From: Bactericera cockerelli
Taxonomy: Eukaryota; Arthropoda; Insecta; Hemiptera; Triozidae
Assembly: GCA_024516035.1 (NCBI GenBank)
Contig: CM044964.1
Coordinates: forward strand, 12,368,380-12,432,379
Direction: 5' to 3'
Length of the DNA: 64,000 nt
The notes beneath the pieces were generated by a model. That model searched no databases and was not told the origin of the DNA. It saw only the letters and a list, made by a program, of their open reading frames with translations. The position numbers and the translations under genes were made by a program. This document shows, in pieces, positions 57,816-64,000 of the stretch (position 1 is the stretch's first letter; each line of letters starts with the position of its first letter).

Positions 57816-57978
57816 GGTATGCCGGAGGCGTGGGCCCGCCTCCTCATGAGCTCCAACATCAGCAAGCTGGAGCAGAAGAAGAACCCCCAGGCCGTGCTGG
57901 ACGTGCTCAACTGGTTCGACAACAACTCCTCCAAGGAGGCGAAGGGCTCCAAGTTCATGACCACCACCAGGATGATCG
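57816..57978 (+). CDS. Pak: Pak, autoinhibitory-segment exon
   Basis: Acceptor GTGTTGCAG|GGT and donor ATCG|GTGAGT bound 163 nt (starts phase 0, ends phase 1). It encodes [17 protein letters not shown], then [33 protein letters not shown] and RMI. The start continues the TGEFT end of the CRIB exon. In this family the segment lies in the p21-binding/autoinhibitory region that locks the kinase dimer off; the ARLL leucines and the [12 protein letters not shown] helix are the conserved core. High GC and an intact frame contrast with its surroundings. It is flanked by amplified acceptor copies upstream and a 720-bp repeat starting 20 nt after its donor. Confidence 0.97.
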
Positions 57979-57997
57979 GTGAGTAGAAAAAAAAAAA

Positions 57998-58722
57998 AAC
58001 ACTGCCAATTATGGACACAATACTTCCTCGTGATTGCTTCACATTGTAAACACGTGCCAAATTTGAGATTTTTTTAGAAAATTACTTGTATCTCTAAAAC
58101 GGCTCAACAGATTTTCTTCAAATTTGTTTTATATGGTAGAATATTGTATTTTATACATTCTAGATTCTACAAAAAATTCTGTATCGGCAAGTCGTGGTCC
58201 TTATTTTTTGACTTCTTTGTCCAAAATTTCGGATTTTCTTAAATATCAGAGTCAAATCATAATTAATTTAAAAATAAATATAAAAAGCCTATGTAAAATA
58301 ATAATATGCATAACCATACAAAATTTCATCAAAATCGAGTGTACCGTTCACGAGATATCAGCGTTTAAGTAAAAAGTTAGTGGTCAGGCGCATGGTCTCT
58401 TTCACCAAGAACCGCTAGTACGAATTCGATGAATTTAAAATGGGACCATCTGCAGAATGTCTCCTAGGTGTGTGCAAAATTTCATCAAAATCGGTAGAGT
58501 AGTTTCCGAGATTTGCGCGTTACAAGGAATCGTTTTAACAGACCGACAGACAGACCGACAGACCGACGGACCGACAGACAGACACAAAACCAAATTTGCT
58601 CAGGAGGTTATGAAACGTCCAGAAATATGAAAAAAATTGAAATCGGAGCAAAAAAATATTTTTTTTTACAAAAACGAACACAATACTTCCGATTTCTAAT
58701 ATTAGAAATTTCTCGGAAGTAA
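57998..58722 (+). mobile_element. 720-bp non-autonomous repeat, full copy 3
   Basis: Complete copy of the family, beginning AACACTGCCAATTATGGACA and ending TCTCGGAAGT, inserted almost on top of the Pak donor at 57979. The GACAGACC microrepeat is longest here. Confidence 0.85.
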
Positions 58723-58790
58723 TATATTTATTAAACATAAAACCTCCGTGGCTGGCTATGTTTAATAAATTTATTAAACATAGCCAGCCT

Positions 58791-59142
58791 CCGTGGCGTA
58801 ATGCCGTTGTGACTACTGGCCGTAGTCCAGAGATCCTGAGTTCGATCCCCGGTCGGAGCAGATTTTTCACACAGAAAAATCTGTTCCCTCCGTACATGTG
58901 AGGCTGGCATTTCCGGCCCTACCCAGGCTGGGTGAGGTTAATGTGGGTAGCTGGTACGATTTCCAGCGAATGGAAGGTAAAACCACCGTCCTAATCCAGG
59001 ACGTTAAATCAAATAGAATCGTTGGCGTTAGGAAGAGAATCCAGCCTTAAAAAATGTGCCAAAACCAACCAACCTCAACCATGAGGTTGAACAACGTCGA
59101 CCCTGCTCAAGCGGGATAAGACAGAGTAAAAGAAGAAGAAGA
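58791..59142 (+). mobile_element. tRNA-headed conserved-body SINE, full length
   Basis: Head CCTCCGTGGCGTAATGCCGT and GAGTTCGATCCCCGGTCGG. Body GAGGCTGGCATTTCCGGCCC, GGGTGAGGTTAATGTGGGTA, TTTCCAGCGAATGGAAGGTA. Tail CCAACCAACCTCAACCATGA, GACCCTGCTCAAGCGGGATA and (GAA)n. Best reference copy in the window. A short inverted TTTAATAAATTTATTAAA lies just before it. Confidence 0.85.
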
Positions 59143-59379
59143 TAAAACATCTCGTCGAAAATGCCAGTTTTTGGAATTGCTCCCAAAAATGAAGCTGCGT
59201 TTCGTTTCCTCTCTGGATTGATAAACCAATCCTCTGCATCAAGAAGAGACTTTATCTGGGATCTCCAGTTTTCGCAACAAGGCGCGCGTTCGCCGATACA
59301 GTTGACCAATGTCTTAGCTTCGCTGCACCACGGTCCCATAGTCTCAACTCAGAAGGTATTGAAGAGATATAGGTAACAT

Positions 59380-59780
59380 GTTTTCTCTTACAACCCTTGG
59401 TATCCATCGGTGGATCGGTGACTTATTGAAATATTTGACTCTATAGCTCTGAGTTTTGACTCGATAATAGATGATACGTGAGTGAGGTGTCCAGCGCTGA
59501 GTATTCATCGGTGGATCGGTGACTATGCAGGTCTTTTTAAATATAATTATGGAAGAGATAGCTCTGAGTTTTGAATTGATAATAAATGATCGGTGATTTG
59601 TGTCCAGCGCTTGAGTATCCATCGGTGGATCGGTGACTTTCTTCTGTTGCATTTTTTATTCCTAATTGGAATTCGCCATACAGGAATTGGTAAGTTGTCC
59701 AGCGCTTGAGTATCCATCGGTGGATCGGTGACTTGAGAGTTTTCCAGCGCTGGCGTATCAACCGGTTGATCGGGGATCCA
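59380..59780 (+). repeat. Irregular repeat with ATCCATCGGTGGATCGGTGA
   Basis: The near-palindromic 20-mer occurs at about 59401, 59507 (variant), 59620, 59712 and, diverged, 59757. It is usually preceded by GTCCAGCGCTTGAGT and separated by about 92-113 bp containing TAGCTCTGAGTTTTGA. No coding potential. Confidence 0.8.
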
Positions 59781-59954
59781 TCTAGCTATCAAGTACGAGC
59801 TCTTATTGTCCTCAAAATAAAATGATAAATTTATTCACTTTATATATTTTTTTATTTTTTTTAAATAATAAAAAAAATAATAATGAAATTACATGTTGTG
59901 CGCGCCGACAGTATTTAGTAAAGCACTGCATACAGTGCATACTACATTATTGGA

Positions 59955-60101
59955 CTGACCTCAGTAGCTTGATCGATAAAGCGGCGGACTTGTAACCTGG
60001 AGGTCGGTGATTAAAGTCCCGGTTTCTGCGTAGATTTAGTGAAGCGAGTTTATGAGTATTTGTGATATCACGAAAGTGATTAACACAAATATGATAACCA
60101 A
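59955..60101 (+). mobile_element. tRNA-derived SINE (CGATCGATAAGGCGG family)
   Basis: GACCTCAGTAGCTTGATCGA head and the TCACGAAAGTGATTAACACA end; nearly full length. Confidence 0.85.
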
Positions 60102-60772
60102 CTACTACATTCTTTGAAGCCTCCTTTTTTGCAGTAAACAATTTCTTTCTCGGTAGTAGATTTTATTTTTTAACCGACATTTTCGTTTGTTTACATTCGA
60201 TAGCCACTATCGTTTCCAGCTAATTTTGCCATCTCATGTTATCAATGAGTTCAAAGTAAGCGCATCGAATTACGGCCATTTATGTCTTTATTGGTTCTTC
60301 TCAGATTCCGTCTAATAATATATAATAACACACTTTAGTGGAAGGTAACCACCAGGCGAGGTTAATGCCCAAAGCATTTTCTACCCCCTAACATTAAAGC
60401 AGCTACTCATTTTACCTCACGGTGTATGAGTGGACCCCTGTACTACGAACTCAATGAAAATGAACTTAATGAACTACGCAATTGCACAAATCAGCATTTA
60501 TGTAATCAACAAGCTCTGTGCTCTATCAACATACTAATGGAGGCTAAATAAGTTGCCAGCCGATATCAACCCGTGACACGTGGTGGTTTGCCTTTGAGAT
60601 AAAGGAGGAGAGGGCACGTGTCCATAAACGTGACTCGGGTGTTTGCATTTTAATATAAAAAAATAGAGCTAGTATTTCTATTGCTTTTTTTCAAGTTTCA
60701 AAAGTTACAGGAGAGTCATAGAATACTATTATACTTACGAGGTAGCTACCGACCTCAGTAGCTCTACTGATA

Positions 60773-60982
60773 AGTCGCTTTCAACTGCATGGTCATATCA
60801 CGACGGGGTGTTACCCTCCATTCGCTTAAAACTCACAAACCAGCTACTCACATTATCCTCGCCCAGCCTGAGAGGGGCCGGGAATAGCCAGCATCACGAA
60901 GGTTTTACTTTGAATGCTGACGCATTTAAGTCCTAACCTCGTTGGACGTTGCTTAACTTCAGTGACACAATGAGAACTGGTG
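60773..60982 (-). mobile_element. 5S rRNA-derived SINE
   Basis: On the minus strand CATTGTGTCACTGAAGTTAA, GCAACGTCCAACGAGGTTAG, then the shared body. Partial tRNA SINEs flank it at 60320-60400 (-) and 60750-60772 (+). Confidence 0.8.
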
Positions 60983-61062
60983 TATTCCTGACTAATATGA
61001 TTAATAATTTGAGATCTCACACTCTCTACACTCTACAGCAGTTTTCAATCCTCAATTATAAT

Positions 61063-61452
61063 CCGGAGGTCGGTGGTTCGAGTCCCAAGTGAGTCACAAA
61101 TTTAGTAAGGCGAGTTTCAGTAATTGTGATATTACGATTGCGATTAACACAACATGATTCTTTATAATATGAACTACTCTCCCACTCTGTAGAGTCTCAA
61201 GTGATTCACAAATTTAGTAAGACTAGTTTTAGTAATTGTGATTAACACAACATGATTCTTTATATGAATCACTCTCCACTCTGTTATCTACTCTATAAGT
61301 TATCATATATTATTTATTTGTGTTAATAACTTTCGTGGTGTCACATCTACTCAAACTCACGCTGCTAATTTTTTTTAACCGAAATTGGAACCCGAACCAC
61401 CGACCTCCAGTTTGCAAGTCCGCCGCCTTATCGATCAAGCTACTGAGGTCGG
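61063..61452. mobile_element. Opposed tRNA SINE copies
   Basis: 61063-61175 (+), a partial duplicate of its tail to about 61260, and 61318-61452 (-), all of the CGATCGATAAGGCGG family. Confidence 0.7.
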
Positions 61453-61638
61453 TTACTCTCCGACACTGCCTCTGCCGTCACGTGTCAAATCTTTTCCGTG
61501 CGGCCGATTAACTTGTTGATCTCCCAGTAATCTCTAGAGTCTAAAGCTATAGTGTCAAAGCTCGCAGTGATACACTCACTACAAGTTGCAATCTTCTTGT
61601 CTAGCTACAGTACGAGCTGACACAAAGCTCAGTGTCTG

Positions 61639-61998
61639 TCCCGGTAGCTCAGTGTTCAAGGCGTCGGACTGGTAGTTCAGAGGTCGCGAGTTCGAAACCC
61701 AGCCGCGACATGACAAGTCATCCTCCCAGATAGTATTTTGACCACATATTATAGTACGTCCTGGGTTTTCTGCTGGCATTTCCGGCCCTATCCAGGCTGG
61801 GTAAGATTGATGGGTAAGATAGCAAATGGAGGGTAAACCCCTGTCCTAATCAGTACGTTAAATAAAAGAGACTCGTTAGCGTTAAGAAGGGCATCCAGCC
61901 ATAAAAATGTGTCACAACCAACCAACCTCAACCATGCAGTTGAACAATGCCGACCCTAAGTAGATTTGGGAAAAGGCAAAGTGAAAAAAGCAGAAGAT
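61639..61998 (+). mobile_element. GTCCCGG-headed conserved-body SINE
   Basis: The head GTCCCGGTAGCTCAGTGTTC and GCGAGTTCGAAACCCAGCC belongs to the 21401 family, but from about 61765 the sequence is the conserved body (GGCATTTCCGGCCCTATCCA) and tail (CCAACCAACCTCAACCATGC, GGGAAAAGGCAAAGTG). This is a third head type on the same body. Confidence 0.75.
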
Positions 61999-61999
61999 A

Positions 62000-63720
62000 A
62001 CTAGTCTGGTTTTAAAATTAGACAGTGCAACGTTACGCGAAATCAAAAAAAAAAAATCTACTGTGTAGAAAAAAAAGTAGATAATACAAAACGTCTGTCT
62101 AGTGTCTATTAATTAATCAATAAATTTCGTCCTTATCCCTGTTTATCTCCATCTCTCTCCCTCCCCACCCCTCTCCCCCAATACCTTTACTTTCAAACAG
62201 ACATCAACTAACGGTTTTCTGTTCATCAGCTTATCAGTGGACCGAAGCAAATCAACACGCAAGGTGACCGATCGAAATCATATCTCGAAAATTTCTCTCG
62301 TAAAAATATTACCATCTTCGAGACACTCTGTCTTTTGTTCTGTTGACAATTTGACAGAGAACTGAGATAGCGTTCATACATTGTGACTTTGGTTTTGGTG
62401 CGTTTTGTTTTAGGGACTAATCATATTTTTCATGTATTCATTCTATCGAATAATTGTTATTATTGATAAATGTATTGATATTTTATACAATTTCGTGTTA
62501 TTGTTTAATTATTTAAGCGCAAGACCATCGCAGTGTTAATAACGATAATAACGATTAAAAAATAAATAAACGGAGAAACAATGTAAAAAATTCGCCATTT
62601 TATTTTTTTCATAACTGAAGTCATTGGAATTAATATTTCTGCTTTGTAATCATCCTAAATTTATTTTTTCGTGTGATATAAACTTGTTCGAATTTCATCT
62701 TTTGTGTTATTTTCGGGAACGGAAAATGAATTTATTTTTTGGTGATTTTTCTCTGGTCAAGTTTTAGGTAAATAAAATAACAATCTGTCACTACTTTTTA
62801 GGGCATTAGGTTTGACGAATCTAAAATTAATACTCTAATTTTAAATGTTTTTTGGTACTTAGGTATACGAGTTAAGGACGTTCAATAATTAGAATTATCT
62901 TGTTCAAATTTGACGCGAATTTTCCAAATAAATTACTCAAGATTTTGGAGCAGAATTTTAACGTTTTGTGATTTAAAAACCATTTATTTTTTAAAAAAAC
63001 AGTTGACTCTTGTCACCAATTTTGTTTGTCACGATTTTTGACATTTTAAGCGAACATAACCAAATTTTTACTCAAACTCAGTGACCAGTGGTGAATATTG
63101 TGACTACTTCTTCTTCGCATGACGGATTGAGCAGTGGCGGATACCATGAAGAACATTATGGACTGTCTGATTGACCCAAACCTGTATCCTCACTATTCGG
63201 AACATTGCTCTTGACACAGAGGATCTGTTTCAGGAGAGGGTGGTCGATATTTGGTACGGTGACCTTTGCTTCGGAGTCTCTACAGTTGGTGCTCGTGTGG
63301 TACTCTTGAGGGGGGGAAAAAGAAGAAGAAACCAGCAAAAAAAAAATCTTTGAAAGTTACGTTGACCTGCAAGCTTGTTCAAAAAGTTGGTTTTAAATTT
63401 AACTTGTAAATCGTGTTTTTTATCTTCCACACAGTGTCCACAGTCAAACCCCATGGCGCTTTTGAATATTAGAATAGAACCGCAAAAACCATGTAAATAT
63501 GCATTTTGTAAATAAAATTGTTGACTTATAAAGAAATCCGTCTGTGTTCGTTAAAATTTCGATTTCTCTCGAAGTCTGACAGAAACGAACGATCTAAGCC
63601 GAAGTCGTTCGCGTCAACTTCGTGTGCCTTCGATCACCGTGTCGGCTTCGATCGTGGGTTCTTTCTTCACCGTATATGTCACCGTCTTCGTGTTTACGCT
63701 TTTTGGCGCGATTTCTCAAG
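62000..63720. other. Repeat-poor island
   Basis: About 1.7 kb without any of the repeat families found elsewhere. It is AT-rich, with G/C-richer patches at 62200-62400 and 63100-63310. Short frames such as VTTSSSHDGLSSGGYHEEHY before a stop near 63170 look weakly coding, but I find no convincing exon. It could be intron C or the 5' region of another transcript. Confidence 0.4.
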
Positions 63721-63862
63721 ACTCTGATACAGAAGAAGAAGAAGAAGAGGAGAATTTCGACGGAAGAGAGAAAGAGAAGGAAGAAGATGGTGGTGTCGCT
63801 GAATCTACTGCAGGTGGTCAAGATGAGGTGGAGGCGGTTCAAAGAGAAGCTGAGGAAGAAAG
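63721..63862 (+). CDS. Candidate acidic Pak exon
   Basis: Preceded by TTTGGCGCGATTTCTCAAG (AG at 63719-63720) and followed by AAAG|GTGAGG. Joined to the previous Pak exon (phase 1) the frame gives D-SDTEEEEEEENFDGRE and continues to QREAEEE with no stop, ending in phase 2. No ATG opens the frame upstream, which fits an internal exon. Group I Paks have an acidic stretch between the autoinhibitory segment and the kinase, so this is plausible. The pyrimidine tract is modest, low-complexity acidic frames arise easily, and I cannot align it to a Pak. Confidence 0.3.
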
Positions 63863-64000
63863 GTGAGGATGGGGACGTTTCAAAGTAAAAGTAGCATGCA
63901 TGGTTTAATAAGTTGTTGTTGTTGTAGCCAACTTGGCTACAGCTGGAGGGGGGAGGGATGATGGTCTCCAGCCAACTTTATTTTAATGTTGGCTCGTCCT
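63863..64000. other. Sequence after the candidate exon
   Basis: Contains (GTT)n and an imperfect inverted pair (TAGCCAACTTGGCTA, itself palindromic, at about 63926). Nothing else recognised. Confidence 0.5.

Noticed and set aside
59028..59376. Overlapping ORFs on both strands at 59028-59376
   Set aside because: Part is SINE tail sequence, repeated at 43952 as LLLLCLIPL-like peptide. The remainder (59150-59370) has no recognised domain and no splice support that I can see.
63518..63727. Upstream ORFs leading into the acidic frame, apparently with a hydrophobic segment
   Set aside because: The acidic frame's apparent start is GTG rather than ATG, and no conserved protein is suggested; an internal exon is the simpler reading.

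Overview
This window is non-coding-rich eukaryotic DNA, almost certainly from an insect. My best guess is a hemipteran such as a planthopper, with low confidence. It is AT-rich and full of tRNA- and 5S-derived SINEs, AATAAA/(AAT)n-tailed retroposons, fold-back MITEs and microsatellites. It has two 100-N assembly gaps (6481-6580, 24387-24486). The only gene I can name is p21-activated kinase (Pak), on the + strand. I saw no transposase or reverse-transcriptase ORF and no convincing functional tRNA or rRNA gene.

Layout. 1-21373 is a giant imperfect inverted repeat. The left arm (1-6480) is the reverse complement of the right arm (13169-21373), around a spacer of about 6.6 kb that contains a gap. 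Each arm has private insertions. Identity is near 99% at the outer ends and clearly lower inside. 21374-29267 is repeat-rich upstream sequence with two 0.88-kb fold-back elements; the second ends about 110 bp before the first recognisable Pak exon.

Pak has three supported exons. Coding exon A (29268-29361) carries the ATG and a proline-rich SH3-binding start. The CRIB exon (37670-37860) is recognisable but broken by small indels. The autoinhibitory-segment exon (57816-57978) is intact. A possible fourth, acidic exon lies at 63721-63862. Exon phases match across all junctions. The kinase domain would lie beyond the window.

The most striking observation is that both clean Pak splice junctions sit in tandem arrays built from the junction itself. 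The donor of exon A is the first unit of a 2.3-kb minisatellite (29350-31650). Its 34-bp units each hold a pyrimidine tract, AG, nine bases and GTAAGT or a variant, so each looks like a 9-nt micro-exon that would be in frame. The acceptor of the 57816 exon, with its first five to eight exon bases, is repeated five times 1.0-1.4 kb upstream (56406-56900). Each copy would read in frame into an early stop. Other notable points are 5S- and tRNA-headed SINEs sharing one conserved body, two TTAA-flanked MITEs with long palindromes spaced 44 bp apart, and a 2-kb patch (about 37.5-39.7 kb) whose scattered deletions suggest poor consensus quality.
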